DNA of 64,000 nt, from NCBI RefSeq assembly GCF_003323745.1, contig NZ_QOIL01000021.1, positions 62,001 to 126,000 on the forward strand, given 5' to 3'. The translations under genes were made by a program, and so were the position numbers. This document shows positions 8,201 through 16,103 of the stretch, one piece after another. Each line of letters begins with the position of its first letter. Position 1 is the first letter of the stretch. Below the pieces are notes generated by a model. That model searched no databases and was not told where the DNA came from. It saw nothing but the letters and a program-made list of their open reading frames with translations. The DNA is from Sphaerisporangium album (lineage in GTDB: Bacteria; Actinomycetota; Actinomycetes; Streptosporangiales; Streptosporangiaceae).

Positions 8201-8519
8201 GACCCCCCTGCCGCCGCGCGACTACACCTGGGTGATCGCCGCGATGTGCCGGCTGCACGCCGGGATCCGCCTCGGCGACCCGGATGTCGTCCGGGAGATG
8301 TACGACCTGTTCCGGCCCTTCGCCGGCCGGCTCCTCGTGAACGGCTGTTGTACCACGGTCGCCGGAGCGTACGACGGTCACCTGGGGGAGGCGCTTCTAG
8401 CCCTCGGGGACCGCGCGGCCGCGCGGGCCCACCTGGTGGACGCGGTGCGGATCCTGGAGACCGCGGGTACCGAGTACTGGCTCTCCAGGGCACGCCAAGA
8501 ACTCGCCAAGTGCATGTGA
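5265..8519 (+). CDS. AfsR/SARP-like regulator: BTAD DNA-binding protein with ATPase and TPR domains
   Basis: This is a 1084-residue regulator. Residues 1 to about 95 form an OmpR-like winged helix (RLNVLGPLELIADG, WGGNPPVSAQGSLQVYISNLRRLL). Residues 100 to 245 form the bacterial transcriptional activation domain ending AVREVLADELGIDPGP-like. An AAA/STAND ATPase follows, with Walker A GEPGVGKT (about 303-310) and Walker B VVVLEDIH (about 400). The C-terminal half is alpha-helical, TPR-like. This architecture is that of large SARP-family activators, which often control secondary metabolism or stress genes. No biosynthetic cluster is adjacent. The GTG start gives the canonical MRLNVLGPLE beginning. 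The hemerythrin operon follows after 45 bases and may be a target. Confidence 0.9.
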   Translation: MRLNVLGPLELIADGQPVPIGPPKQRALLAMLAMHAGRVLPADVLADRLWGGNPPVSAQGSLQVYISNLRRLLERDRHRRAAATVIVTVGDGYGLMTERLDLDTREFAALVSTGTSRLDQGRHDEAAAAFVSALDLWRGEPYIDVRSESWAKPETARLEQVRLDAVEALARALLELGRHTDVVARLEPFVHEHPLRERAWELLVLAHYRAGRQAAALGCLRTVREVLADELGIDPGPRLRELETAVLRQDATLIPPARAAAARPGPGEPPDDTPFVGRADALEFLSEAVRAASAAGQVVLVDGEPGVGKTSLLRRFRSAAGVPVAWGASPDHETAPALWPWEQVLRELAAASSVTALPEGIRDFLAGGLEAIPAHDAQGARLRFFEAVVTFLAVVRPVVVVLEDIHAADDATLRLLVHVASAAPPGLLLVASFRRHEVSGLSATLSALSRFGARRLGLEGLATEEVRTLVRTVSGHDPGSERAERLRGRTEGNPFFLTELARAGEELPQGVLHVVLHRVERLGEETAGVLELAAVAGSEFEARVLAEVAHREVGDLLPSLEVALEAGLIRESADILGGYGFAHALVIDALLSRRSRLWRARVHEQIAGVLTRIHGRQESRLGDIGRHWLAAADLGPEPARMAMDYAARAARAALRRHSPDDAILSWQEALAVSDVARAEAAERFELAVGLAESCYAAGRFDEGYDAVEQALTLAGADLQKAVMAADIAMAHGIWVPFRYGLDPVALRESMDRAVRELPPAAPAWATAQAVRAVVLAQNGREDVDGVSAQAVAAAERLDDPDLLRRVLHLRLIALRGQDFMEQRTGTVRRLLAEPGLSSQLRVIAQLHAAADLTDRGEVADARALLAETDALLGRLHNPTLALQAAVTHVGLDLFQNVPDAFRHYEPVKALLSFGDRGYFEAAMLAQRFEVLFEEDGLAGETERLEELWHRTGMAGLRYILAYALAGLGERDRARRILRETPLPPRDYTWVIAAMCRLHAGIRLGDPDVVREMYDLFRPFAGRLLVNGCCTTVAGAYDGHLGEALLALGDRAAARAHLVDAVRILETAGTEYWLSRARQELAKCM

Positions 8520-8564
8520 GGGCCGGTGCCGCACGCTGCTCCCGACACGTGAGGGAGCAGACAC

Positions 8565-9218
8565 ATGATCACACGACAACACCTGACCGGATTCCTGATG
8601 ATGCACGCCGGTTTCCGCGCCGAGTTCGGCCGCCTGGCCGAGGCGTGCCGCAGTCCCCGTGACGCCGAGCACGGGGAACTCCTTGAGGAGCAACTCGCGC
8701 TCGTGCTGGAGATGCTCCACGCCCACCACGCGCACGAGGACGCCGATCTGTGGCCGCGGCTCGCCGGCCGCGCGCCCGAGGCGGCGGCCGTGCTCGCGGA
8801 GCTGGAGTCCGAGCACGCCGTGCTCGATCCGCTCGTGCGAGCCGCCGGCGACCGTTCGGTCCCCCTGCCGGACCGGGCGCCCACGCTGCTGCGCCTGCAC
8901 GAGTTCGTCAACGAGCACCTCGACCACGAGGAGCGGGACGCCGTCCCGCTGATGCTCCGGCACCTCACCCTCGAGGACATCGAGTCCGACAAGCGCCAGG
9001 CGATGGGTGACTTCGGCCGCCGCCGAGTCCCGACGATCTTCGGCTGGCTCGCCTCCAGCGCGGAGGGCGAGCTGCTCGTCGCCTCGCACGCGGAGCTGCC
9101 CGTCGTGGCCCGGTTCATGTTCCGGCGATTCTGGTGGCCGGCCTACCGGCGGCGCTTCGCCCGGTTGTACGGCGCCGACGCCCCCATTGCCGCCGACGTC
9201 TTCCTGGAGTCGTCATGA
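8565..9218 (+). CDS. Hemerythrin (HHE) domain protein
   Basis: This is a 217-residue helical protein. The N-terminal 140 residues have the repeated histidine/acidic pattern of hemerythrin-like di-iron sites: H14 in MMHAGF, MLHAHHAHEDADLWP, SEHAVLDPL, LHEFVNEHLDHEERDAVP. Such proteins bind O2, NO or act in iron and redox sensing. The C-terminal 70 residues are basic and rich in tryptophan and arginine (RFMFRRFWWPAYRRRF), which may contact membrane or nucleic acid. The stop codon overlaps the next start (ATGA), so it forms an operon with the PNPOx-like gene. Confidence 0.88.
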   Translation: MITRQHLTGFLMMHAGFRAEFGRLAEACRSPRDAEHGELLEEQLALVLEMLHAHHAHEDADLWPRLAGRAPEAAAVLAELESEHAVLDPLVRAAGDRSVPLPDRAPTLLRLHEFVNEHLDHEERDAVPLMLRHLTLEDIESDKRQAMGDFGRRRVPTIFGWLASSAEGELLVASHAELPVVARFMFRRFWWPAYRRRFARLYGADAPIAADVFLESS

Positions 9219-10207
9219 CCGGACCTGTACCGGCCACCTGGCCGTCCGAGACGGCCAGGCTGTTCGAGCGGTCGCTCGTGTGCGAGTACGCCTCGCTCAC
9301 CCGTGACGGGCGGCCCGTCACATGGCCCTTGACCCCCTACGTCGGCGCGAACGGCACGCTCGACGTGTCCACCGGTCTCACCTATCCGGACAAGGCCGAG
9401 CGCGCGCGCCGGGACCCGCGGGTCGCCCTGCTCTACTCGGACCCGACGGGAAGCGGGCTGGACCGGCCACCCGTCGTCCTCGTACAGGGCCGTGCGGCCG
9501 TGCGGGACGCGGACCTGCAAGCCAACACCGACCGGTACGTCCGGGAATCGCTGGCGAAGACCCCGGCCGGTTTCTCGGGGACTCCGTGGTTCCTGATGAA
9601 GCGCCTCGGATGGTACTTCGCCCGCATCTGGGTGGAGGTCACCCCGGAGAGGATCCTCTGGTGGCCGGAGGGTGATCTATCCAGGACGCCCGAAGCCTGG
9701 ACCTGCGCCGACGACCTCGTCGCACCACCGTCCGACCCGGCGCCGGCGGGGCCGCGCCTCCCGAGCCGGTCGGTACCGCCGGCCGACTGGCAGCCCTTCG
9801 CCGATCGAGCGGCCGGGCTCGGCGAGCCCGTCCTGACCATGGTGTCGGACGGCCGCCCCCTGGCTGTGCGGACCCGCTCGTGCACGCGGACCGCCGGGGG
9901 GTTCGATCTGCGCCTGCCCGCCGGAGTCGAAGCGGGCGAGGGACCCGTCTGCCTGACCTTCCACCGGCACGGCCCAGTCATGGAGTGGCAGGAGAACGTG
10001 GTGCTGATGGGGACGGCCGTGGGGGAGGGCGACCGGTCGCGCGTCGAGGTCGACCGGGCTTTGAACGACTGGAGCCTGGCCGGCCGCCGTCGTGAGCGGA
10101 GGCGGTCGTTCCTGCGGCAGGGGCGCGAGCTGGGGAAGCGGCTGCGGGCCGAGGCCGGGCGCCGTGGCCAGCCGGTGCCCGTGGTCAGGCGCCCGGGCCG
10201 GTCGTGA
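9215..10207 (+). CDS. Pyridoxamine 5'-phosphate oxidase-fold flavoprotein
   Basis: This is a 330-residue protein whose first 160 residues match the split-barrel PNPOx/flavin-reductase-like fold (YASLTRDGRPVTWPLTP and LDVSTGLTYPDKAERARRDPRVALLYSDP, the typical first strands). A second, more degenerate half-barrel follows (MVSDGRPLAVRT and LTFHRHG), so two barrels may sit in one chain. The ATG at 9215 overlaps the hemerythrin stop. Members of this superfamily bind FMN, F420 or haem; the sequence does not decide which. Coupling with a di-iron protein suggests redox or stress chemistry. Confidence 0.78.
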   Translation: MTGPVPATWPSETARLFERSLVCEYASLTRDGRPVTWPLTPYVGANGTLDVSTGLTYPDKAERARRDPRVALLYSDPTGSGLDRPPVVLVQGRAAVRDADLQANTDRYVRESLAKTPAGFSGTPWFLMKRLGWYFARIWVEVTPERILWWPEGDLSRTPEAWTCADDLVAPPSDPAPAGPRLPSRSVPPADWQPFADRAAGLGEPVLTMVSDGRPLAVRTRSCTRTAGGFDLRLPAGVEAGEGPVCLTFHRHGPVMEWQENVVLMGTAVGEGDRSRVEVDRALNDWSLAGRRRERRRSFLRQGRELGKRLRAEAGRRGQPVPVVRRPGRS

Positions 10208-10404
10208 TCGGGGGCGTGGAACGCCCACTCACGGGGTCACGCCAACTGGACCTTCAGTCCCCGCGAAGTCGACCCAAGAGTTCGCCAAGGCGGTTCTCCT
10301 ACCGTCGCAGACGCACGGGCAAACGGCGCTCGCGCCGGAAATCCGACGGTGCGGCCGTCACCTGCCTGTTCCTTGCCGAAACAAGCTCCAACGAGGGGAA
10401 ACAC

Positions 10405-11016
10405 ATGCGCATCTTCACAATGTCACTCATCGGCGCGGCGGCGATCGCGACGGCCGCGGGGGTGATCGGCCTCGGCGGCCCGGCCTACGCCGAGACCATC
10501 GTCAAGGTGACGAACTCCAGCTCCGTGGGTGCCCAGGGCTCCCACTACACGACCGTCAAGTGCCCTTCCACCTCGCCGTACGTCGTGTCCGCGTCGGCTT
10601 CATCCAAGTTCGCCGATGCCGCGGACTCCAAATCCCTCAGGTACAACAGCATCGACACGCTGCCGGACGGTCAGACGGTGAAGGTCGATTACCAGAACCT
10701 TCGCACCTACCAGGAGGACGCGAAGAAGCGGGTCGTCGTGACGGTCGATGTGACGGTGACCTGCTCGAACGTGGATCACGGGCGCCCGGCCACCTACGAC
10801 TTCGCGATGAAGAGCTTCGTGCCGCTCGGGGGGGACATCTGGGTGACCAGCCCCTGCCCGGCCAACAAGTGGGCGCAAAATTACCGGGAGACGCACTCGG
10901 ACTGGGTCACGGTCACCGACGAGTTCCGCGGTTTGACCAGTGCCTCGGTTCGCTACCACAACCCGGACTACCAGGTCCCGGGGGTCGGAGAGGTGACGGT
11001 CGTCTGTGGCGGATGA
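10405..11016 (+). CDS. Small secreted protein of unknown function
   Basis: This is a 203-residue precursor with a clear Sec signal peptide (MRIFTMSLIGAAAIATAAGV then GLGGPAYAE, cleavage after AYA). The mature part is beta-rich with four cysteines (KCPSTSP, TCSNV, SPCPANKW, VVCGG) that can form two disulfides. I recognise no catalytic motif. The start was chosen at ATG 10405 because GAGGGG precedes it and the signal peptide begins there. Two strong hairpins follow at 11043-11104, so it is probably monocistronic. Confidence 0.75.
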   Translation: MRIFTMSLIGAAAIATAAGVIGLGGPAYAETIVKVTNSSSVGAQGSHYTTVKCPSTSPYVVSASASSKFADAADSKSLRYNSIDTLPDGQTVKVDYQNLRTYQEDAKKRVVVTVDVTVTCSNVDHGRPATYDFAMKSFVPLGGDIWVTSPCPANKWAQNYRETHSDWVTVTDEFRGLTSASVRYHNPDYQVPGVGEVTVVCGG

Positions 11017-11042
11017 CCGGTTCGACATCGCGTGAGCACGAT

Positions 11043-11067
11043 GCTTCGCGTCTTGCAGACGCGAAGC
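11043..11067 (+). terminator. Hairpin, first of a tandem terminator
   Basis: GCTTCGCGTC (11043-11052) pairs exactly with GACGCGAAGC (11058-11067) around a five-base loop, 27 bases after the secreted-protein stop. Confidence 0.6.
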
Positions 11068-11071
11068 GCAG

Positions 11072-11104
11072 GAGGTGCCGCGAGCGCGACGCTCGCGGCA
11101 CCTC
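11072..11104 (+). terminator. 15-bp perfect hairpin terminator
   Basis: GAGGTGCCGCGAGCG at 11072-11086 pairs exactly with 11090-11104 across a three-base loop and is followed by GGCGTTTTC. It is the stronger half of a tandem terminator after the secreted-protein gene. Confidence 0.75.
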
Positions 11105-11465
11105 GGCGTTTTCGGGAAGGCCGACCTCAGGCCACGCATGGCATTCGTACAGGCGCCGAGCGCGAGCTGCGCCGGCGCAGGAGACCCCGACGCGCTAGGT
11201 CCAGATCATCGATCTTCGCGGGTGCTCGATGTATACGCTGGTGTCGGGGACGATGACTTTGCCCCATTCGTCCCAGCGCCTGAGTTCCCGAACCAATGCG
11301 TCGGATGCCGAAGACTCAGGCGAAAGCGGCATGGACCTATGCGTCCATCATCGACCACCATGCGCTGCGAGCCTGGGTGCGGGGACTGCAGGCGATGATC
11401 GCTTATTGGGCCGGCTCTACTTCGTCCTCACCCGCCAGTTCCTGCTGGGACAGGGGTGAGCGAGG
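11105..11465. other. Region without a recognisable gene
   Basis: Open frames here are short and show no family motif. The stretch lies between a terminator and mobile-element remnants and is probably decayed DNA. Confidence 0.4.
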
Positions 11466-11760
11466 GTGGGAGCTCCTCAAGCAGATCAGTGGATCCGGCG
11501 TACCACGACCGCCGGCGTCGTCCTGCTCGCCGCGATCGCGGCAGCGGTCTCCTACGCCCACATGCACGAACTGGTGCTCCGCCACGGAGAGAGCCCGTGG
11601 AGCGCGGCCCTGATCCCTCTGTCCGTCGACGGCTGATCGTCGCCGCTTCGATGTCGCTGCTCCTGGCCAGCCGACACGGCTCCCGTGGCGGCCTACTGCC
11701 ATGGACACTCCTGGTGGTCGCCAGCCTGGCCAGCCTCGGCGCCAATGTCGATTCCACGAC
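11466..11760 (+). pseudogene. Frameshifted and truncated DUF2637 (Spd-like) membrane protein gene
   Basis: From a possible GTG at 11466 the frame encodes QWIRRTTAGVVLLAAIAAAV and AHMHELVLRHGESPW, and ends at PLSVDG with a stop near 11634. The next frame continues without loss (LIVAASMSLLLASRHGSRGG, LLPWTLLVVASLASLGANV), so a small indel near 11632 splits one gene. Similarity stops at about 11748, where the recombinase remnant begins on the other strand. DUF2637 proteins are membrane proteins of actinomycete conjugative plasmids and integrative elements. Confidence 0.7.
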
Positions 11761-11808
11761 GCCACGCTGTCTACCAGCGGAAACTCATACACCACCCCGT
11801 GGACGCAA

Positions 11809-12142
11809 CTTAACAGCCGCCCGAACACGTCGTTCCAGTCGTCGACGGATCGTCCAGGCCGACCAGGACGCCGCAGCCGGACAGGTCTGTGAGGATCTCG
11901 TTGGCCGTGGCCATGTCGCGGGCGAACCGGTCGAACTTGGTCACGGTGAAGACGCTGCCGTCCCACACGGCACCGAGGGCCTGGTCGAGTCCGACGCGGT
12001 TGCGGCGGGTGGTGCCCGAGAAGGCGCGGTCGGTATAGACCCGGTCCTGGGGGACGCCGAGGGCCAGGAACTGCTCGGTCTAAATGATCACGTCTTGCCC
12101 ATCGGTCGAGCAGCGGGCGTAGCCGACGCGGGTTCCGTTCAC
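11809..12142 (-). pseudogene. Broken serine recombinase (resolvase/invertase) N-terminal domain
   Basis: Reading the minus strand from GTG at 12142: TRVGYARCSTDGQDVII, then an in-frame TAG at 12080-12082, then TEQFLALGVPQDRVYTDRAF, SGTTRRNRVGLDQAL and FTVTKFDRFARDMATANEIL. The YARCSTDGQD segment carries the catalytic serine context. The stop is where QTEQ would be expected, so one CAG to TAG change explains it. Near 11850 the frame shifts (DDWNDVFGRLL appears in another frame) and the C-terminal domain is absent. It is a dead element end next to the DUF2637 remnant. Confidence 0.75.
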
Positions 12143-12152
12143 GCCTGCAAGG

Positions 12153-12270
12153 GTTCCGTATAGCCCCCCTTCATCGGAACAGTTCGCGGGACACCTATAC
12201 GGAACACCCTGATCTGGGACAGCGGTCCGGCCGGCTGGTGTTCTGGTGGGGGATCTCTTTACGGAACACC
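12153..12270. repeat. Inverted and direct repeats of GTTCCGTATAG / ACGGAACACC
   Basis: GTTCCGTATAG at 12153-12163 is the exact reverse complement of CTATACGGAAC at 12195-12205. ACGGAACACC occurs in direct orientation at 12199-12208 and 12261-12270. The repeats sit just outside the recombinase remnant start, where a recombination site of that element would be expected. Confidence 0.5.
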
Positions 12271-12385
12271 AGTTCATACCAGACATCCAAGCCTAGGCCT
12301 TCACCAAGGCCCAGTACGAAGATCGAGAATTTGGTACATGCGTCGTGCCGGGTTGGTCGTAAATCGATAACGAGAGGCCCGCTGC

Positions 12386-12847
12386 CTAGCTTTTTTCGAA
12401 GCGGATGACCTCTTCCAGCACCATGCGCATTTCGGCGATCCGATCCCGGCCAAGGTGCTGTGCCCACCGTCGCTCGATTTCCCCGAGGATTCGAGCGGCG
12501 GCGACCTGGGCCTGCGTTCCCCGTTCGGTCAGTCGGATGACCTTCGCGCGGTGGTCGTCCGGATCGGTCGTCCGCTCGACGTAGCCGTGCCGCTCGAGCT
12601 CGGTAACCACCTCGCCGAGCGCCTGCTTGGAGAGCCCTGAGCGTTCGGCGAGCGCGGTCAGTCGCGAGCCCTCGGCGTCGATGAACCGGAAAACGGCGCC
12701 GTGGCTGTAACGGATGCCCTTGAATCCCTCCTCATTGAGCCTCCAGTGCAGCTTCGCGAGCGTGACGTCCTTGGCCTGCGTGAACAGGGCGGGAAGTGGG
12801 ATCTGGCTCACACCTTCGTCGCCCTGCCTTCCGGCGCGTGTCGTCAT
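12386..12847 (-). CDS. MarR-family transcriptional regulator
   Basis: This is a 153-residue winged helix of the MarR family. Helix-turn-helix LTALAERSGLSKQALGEVVTELERHGYVE is followed by the diagnostic wing TDPDDHRAKVIRLTERG. It is divergent from the FAD oxidoreductase at 12979. The 130-base gap contains a strong palindrome (12907-12929) placed on a promoter. The likely role is ligand-relieved repression of both genes. The ligand is unknown but may be the oxidoreductase substrate. Confidence 0.9.
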   Translation of the reverse strand: MTTRAGRQGDEGVSQIPLPALFTQAKDVTLAKLHWRLNEEGFKGIRYSHGAVFRFIDAEGSRLTALAERSGLSKQALGEVVTELERHGYVERTTDPDDHRAKVIRLTERGTQAQVAAARILGEIERRWAQHLGRDRIAEMRMVLEEVIRFEKS

Positions 12848-12886
12848 CCTGGGGCGCCCTCTTTCCGCCGTGATTGGTCAGGGGAC

Positions 12887-12929
12887 TTGACAATACCGCG
12901 CCCATTGATAGTACGGTTACCTTACTATC
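12887..12929 (+). promoter_or_regulatory. Promoter with MarR operator for the FAD oxidoreductase
   Basis: TTGACA at 12887-12892 is a good -35 element. The palindrome 12907-12929 has 11-base arms around one base (GATAGTACGGT and ACCTTACTATC, one mismatch) and covers the expected -10 position. Binding there would block transcription of the 12979 gene. Confidence 0.65.
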
Positions 12930-12978
12930 TGCGGCCGCTCTGGTTGGTCGCGTATCCCATACCGGCAACCCATAGGGA

Positions 12979-14418
12979 ATGATCATGAGCAGTTCGGACC
13001 CACAACGCTTCCAGCCCGTCGGCATCGACCCAGCCGAGGTCAAGGCCCTGGCCAAGCGGGTGAGAGGCCCGGTGCTCACACCCGAAGACGAGGGCTACGA
13101 CACAGAACGGGCCGGGTACCAGCTCGCTCGTCAGCATCGGCCCGACCTCGTGGTGGGCGCGACCGGAACCGCGGACGTGCGGGCCGCGGTGGAATTCGCG
13201 AGAAGTCACGCGCTCCCTGTGGCCGTGCAGGGCACCGGGCACGCGTCCGCCGGCATCGCCGGTGAGGGCGGAGTGCTGATCAACACCACTCGGATGACGG
13301 GCGTCCGGTTGAACCTCGAGGCGAACACGGCCTGGGTGGCAGCCGGCACCCGATGGGACGAAGTGATCCACGAAGCCGCGCCCGCCGGGCTGGCGCCGCT
13401 GTCAGGCTCCTATCCGGGCCTTGCCGTGGTGCCCTACACCCTGGCCGGAGGGCTCAGTCTGCTCTCCCGGCGCTACGGCTACGCCGCCGATCACGTGCGT
13501 AGCATCGACGTCGTCACAGCGGACGGCCGGCTGCGCCATGTCACCGAGGAGTCCTGCCCGGACCTGTTCTGGGCACTACGTGGCGGCCGGGACAACTTCG
13601 GTGTGGTGACCGGCATCGAGATCGGCCTCGTGCCGATCACCACCCTCTACGGCGGATCACTGCAGTTCCCCGGCGAATCGGCCGCCGAGGTGTTCGACAC
13701 CTACCTGCGCTGGACGGCCACCGTGCCCGACGAGATGAGCTCGTCGATCATGCAGATGTCCTATCCGGACATCCCCGCGTTCCCGGAGGCACTGCGAGGC
13801 CGACAGGCCGTCAATATCCGCATCGCCTACGCCGCGGACACGCTCGACGACGCCGAGGGCCTGGTCGAACCGTTACGGGCACTCGGCCCGACGAGCGACA
13901 CCCTCGGCCAACTGCCCTACACCGAAGCCGGGTCCATCTACGCCGATCCGCCCTCTCCCGGATTCATCGAGGCTGGCACCGCCCTGCTCGGCGCGCTCGA
14001 CACCACGGCGGTACGCACCCTCCTCGACCTGGCCCCGCCCCACGCACCCGTCCCGCACATCTTCGAACTGCGTCACCTCGGCGGCCGGCTCGCGCTCCCC
14101 CCGGCCGTCGCCAACGCCGTGGGCAACCGGGACGCGCGATACCTGCTCAACGTGGTCTCGCGGCTGGAACGCGCGGACATCACCGAAATCCGGCCGGCAC
14201 ACAAGCGCATGCTCGAAGCGCTCGCCCCGTGGAGCACCGGCGGCCGTCTCCTCAACTTCATGAACGGCGAGGACGCCGCCAAGGAGGTGCGCTCAGCGTA
14301 CGAGCCCAAGGATTACCAGCGCCTCACCGAAATCAAGGCCGTCTACGATCCGGACAACACCTTCCGGCTCAATCACAACATCCCACCCGCCGACCCCCGA
14401 AACCCTAGATTGGCCTGA
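12979..14418 (+). CDS. FAD-linked oxidoreductase of the berberine-bridge (BBE) family
   Basis: This is a 479-residue enzyme. It has a PCMH-type FAD domain (RPDLVVGATGTADVRAAV; VQGTGHASAGI, where His88 is the expected covalent 8-alpha flavin link) and a C-terminal BBE motif (YDPDNTFRLNHNI). The second, cysteinyl flavin link of bicovalent members is absent: the GLSLLSRRYG segment has no cysteine where GGGCG-like motifs carry it. It has no signal peptide and is therefore cytoplasmic. The substrate is unknown; relatives oxidise sugars, alkaloids or polyketides. It is controlled by the divergent MarR gene. Confidence 0.9.
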   Translation: MIMSSSDPQRFQPVGIDPAEVKALAKRVRGPVLTPEDEGYDTERAGYQLARQHRPDLVVGATGTADVRAAVEFARSHALPVAVQGTGHASAGIAGEGGVLINTTRMTGVRLNLEANTAWVAAGTRWDEVIHEAAPAGLAPLSGSYPGLAVVPYTLAGGLSLLSRRYGYAADHVRSIDVVTADGRLRHVTEESCPDLFWALRGGRDNFGVVTGIEIGLVPITTLYGGSLQFPGESAAEVFDTYLRWTATVPDEMSSSIMQMSYPDIPAFPEALRGRQAVNIRIAYAADTLDDAEGLVEPLRALGPTSDTLGQLPYTEAGSIYADPPSPGFIEAGTALLGALDTTAVRTLLDLAPPHAPVPHIFELRHLGGRLALPPAVANAVGNRDARYLLNVVSRLERADITEIRPAHKRMLEALAPWSTGGRLLNFMNGEDAAKEVRSAYEPKDYQRLTEIKAVYDPDNTFRLNHNIPPADPRNPRLA

Positions 14419-14510
14419 AGGCGAGAAACTCCCACCGAGACCAGACCTGGTGAGCTCGCCTTACGACGTCCAGGCCCGTTACGCGATCAACGCGGATCCG
14501 GTTGGACGGG

Positions 14511-14876
14511 CTATAAGGTCCATCTACTGAGACGTCTGACGATCCCGCTCTCGGCTGCCCGCATCTGATCACGAACGTGGTCACCACCGACGCCACGGTT
14601 CCCGACATGCAGGTGACCGAGCAAATCCATGCCGATCTGCACGAAGAGGTCTGCATCTGATGGCGAGACCTTTCCTGTGGGTTTCCCGCGCCCGTCAACG
14701 CCTATGACGAGGAAGCCGCCATGTACGGACATGGCACCGATGTCCTTGGCGATTTTGACCTGGTCACGCTTCTCGGACAGCTTCGATGAAGTTTTGAAGT
14801 CGAGGGTGGCGTACTCAGTCTCCCAAGCGAGCAGCTCATGCAGCTTCTCACTGTTGACCACCGGCGCAAGCACCAC
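14511..14876 (-). pseudogene. Truncated AlbA_2/Schlafen-type DNA-binding domain gene
   Basis: The first 78 codons from 14876 match the N-terminal half of AlbA_2 domains (ELLAWETEYATLDFKTSSKL, KDIGAMSVHGGFLVIGVDG, GKVSPSDADLF). Family similarity then ends abruptly and the rest of the frame is not typical of the fold. Full-length relatives are 200 to 500 residues and are often found in defence islands or mobile elements. I treat it as a remnant; a short expressed protein cannot be excluded. Confidence 0.55.
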
Positions 14877-14960
14877 AGGTCCGAACGAATCGTTCAGCTC
14901 CGCCGGATTAGGTTAACGCCAACGTCGGGCAATCCCCACTCGTCGAGTTCCAGGGTGGGA

Positions 14961-15012
14961 CGGGACCGTACCGGCAGATGACGGCGGGACCGTACCGGCG
15001 GGACCGTACCGG
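14961..15012. repeat. Three copies of a 14-bp unit CGGGACCGTACCGG
   Basis: Exact copies lie at 14961-14974, 14985-14998 and 14999-15012, just past the hydrolase stop at 15019 on the minus strand. The last two are in tandem. Confidence 0.7.
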
Positions 15013-15018
15013 CGGGCC

Positions 15019-15855
15019 TCAGCGGATGGTGCGTGCCGCGTCCTCGATGACGTCCTGGACCTTGCCGACGCGGGAGATCATCGACAGGTGGGACGCGTTC
15101 ACCTTCGTGATGGTCGCACCCGCCCGCTTGGCCATGAACTCCTGTGCGGCAGGGGGCAAGGCGCGGTCCGCGGTGCCGATGACACCCCAGCTGCGGATGG
15201 TGGCCCACGCGGGCCGGCCCGACGGCTCGTCCAGCGCGGAGGCCGCGAGCGGACGCTGGACGGCGGCGAGCCGGGCGGCCTGGTCGGGCCGCAGGTCGCC
15301 CGCCAGCACGCCGCGGAACCGGGCGGGCTTGAGGCAGGCGTCGACCACGCCGCCGGCCGAGGGGACGAAGTCGAGCGCGTCGGGGCCGACCCGGCTGCCC
15401 GGGAACTGCGCCGTCAGCCCGTTCAGGGTGTCGCCCTGCGCCGGAATGTAGGCGTCCACGTAGACCAGCGCCTTGACGTTGGGGTTGCCGGCGGCGGCGT
15501 TGGTGGTCACGAAACCTCCGTAGGAGTGCCCGACCAACACGATCGGTCCCTGCACGGTCTTCAGGTAGGCGGCGAGGTAGGCGGAGTCCTGGGCAACGCC
15601 GCGCAGCGGGTTCGGCGGCACGGCGACGGTGTACCCGTCGCGTTGCAGGCCGCCGACGACACCACTCCGACTGGAGCCGTCCGCCCACGCGCCGTGGACC
15701 AGCACGACGGTCGGCTCGGCCGTGGGATGACCGTCGTGCCCGGCGGCGGCGGAGGCGGCCCCCGCGGCGGGGACGATCGCGGCCACGACGACCAACGCGA
15801 CTCCCAGCACTGCGGTCCGGATGCCTTGACAACGGGATCTCTTGGATGACTTCAT
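15019..15855 (-). CDS. Secreted alpha/beta hydrolase
   Basis: This is a 278-residue precursor. A signal peptide of about 38 residues (basic start MKSSKRSR, hydrophobic core, AASAAAG) precedes the mature enzyme. The catalytic triad is visible: nucleophile elbow GHSYGG, Asp in IGTADRALP, His in NASHLS. The oxyanion stretch is VLVHGAWADGSS. It resembles the EstC-like hydrolase group frequent in Streptomyces. The ATG at 15855 follows GAAAGGAAG. A second, truncated hydrolase tail lies immediately upstream (15878-16103), so the two may once have formed an operon or tandem pair. Confidence 0.87.
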   Translation of the reverse strand: MKSSKRSRCQGIRTAVLGVALVVVAAIVPAAGAASAAAGHDGHPTAEPTVVLVHGAWADGSSRSGVVGGLQRDGYTVAVPPNPLRGVAQDSAYLAAYLKTVQGPIVLVGHSYGGFVTTNAAAGNPNVKALVYVDAYIPAQGDTLNGLTAQFPGSRVGPDALDFVPSAGGVVDACLKPARFRGVLAGDLRPDQAARLAAVQRPLAASALDEPSGRPAWATIRSWGVIGTADRALPPAAQEFMAKRAGATITKVNASHLSMISRVGKVQDVIEDAARTIR

Positions 15856-15877
15856 GATTCTTCCTTTCGAGGTCGGG

Positions 15878-16103
15878 TCAGAAGCCCTGGCGGCGGAGCC
15901 ACGAGAGCGCGAAATCGGCGATCTCGCGCCAGCCGTGGTCGAAGACCAGGGAGTGGCCGCGATCGGGGAACGACTGGTAGTCGGTGACGGCACTCGAACC
16001 GCCGTACAGCTCGTAGGCGGCCTTGGCGACGACCTCGGGAACGGTGTGGTCCCTGCCTCCGCCGATGACGAGCAGCGGTCCGTCGGAGCGGAAAGCTGCT
16101 CCC
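15878..16103 (-). pseudogene. C-terminal fragment of an alpha/beta hydrolase
   Basis: Minus-strand codons encode FRSDGPLLVIGGGRDHTVPE, SFPDRGHSLVFDHGWREIAD and a normal C-terminus. These are the last third of an alpha/beta hydrolase, with its Asp (GGGRDHT) and His (DRGHS). Similarity stops at about 16103, exactly where a TetR tail begins on the opposite strand. The N-terminal two thirds, including the nucleophile, are gone. Confidence 0.75.

Noticed and set aside
4920-8381. Open frame of 1153 codons on the minus strand
   Set aside because: It is the antisense shadow of the BTAD regulator; it is Arg/Gly/His/Gln-rich with no motif, as expected from 70% GC DNA.
11296-11613. Plus-strand frame of 105 codons before the DUF2637 remnant
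   Set aside because: The real homology (DUF2637) is in another frame across most of its length.
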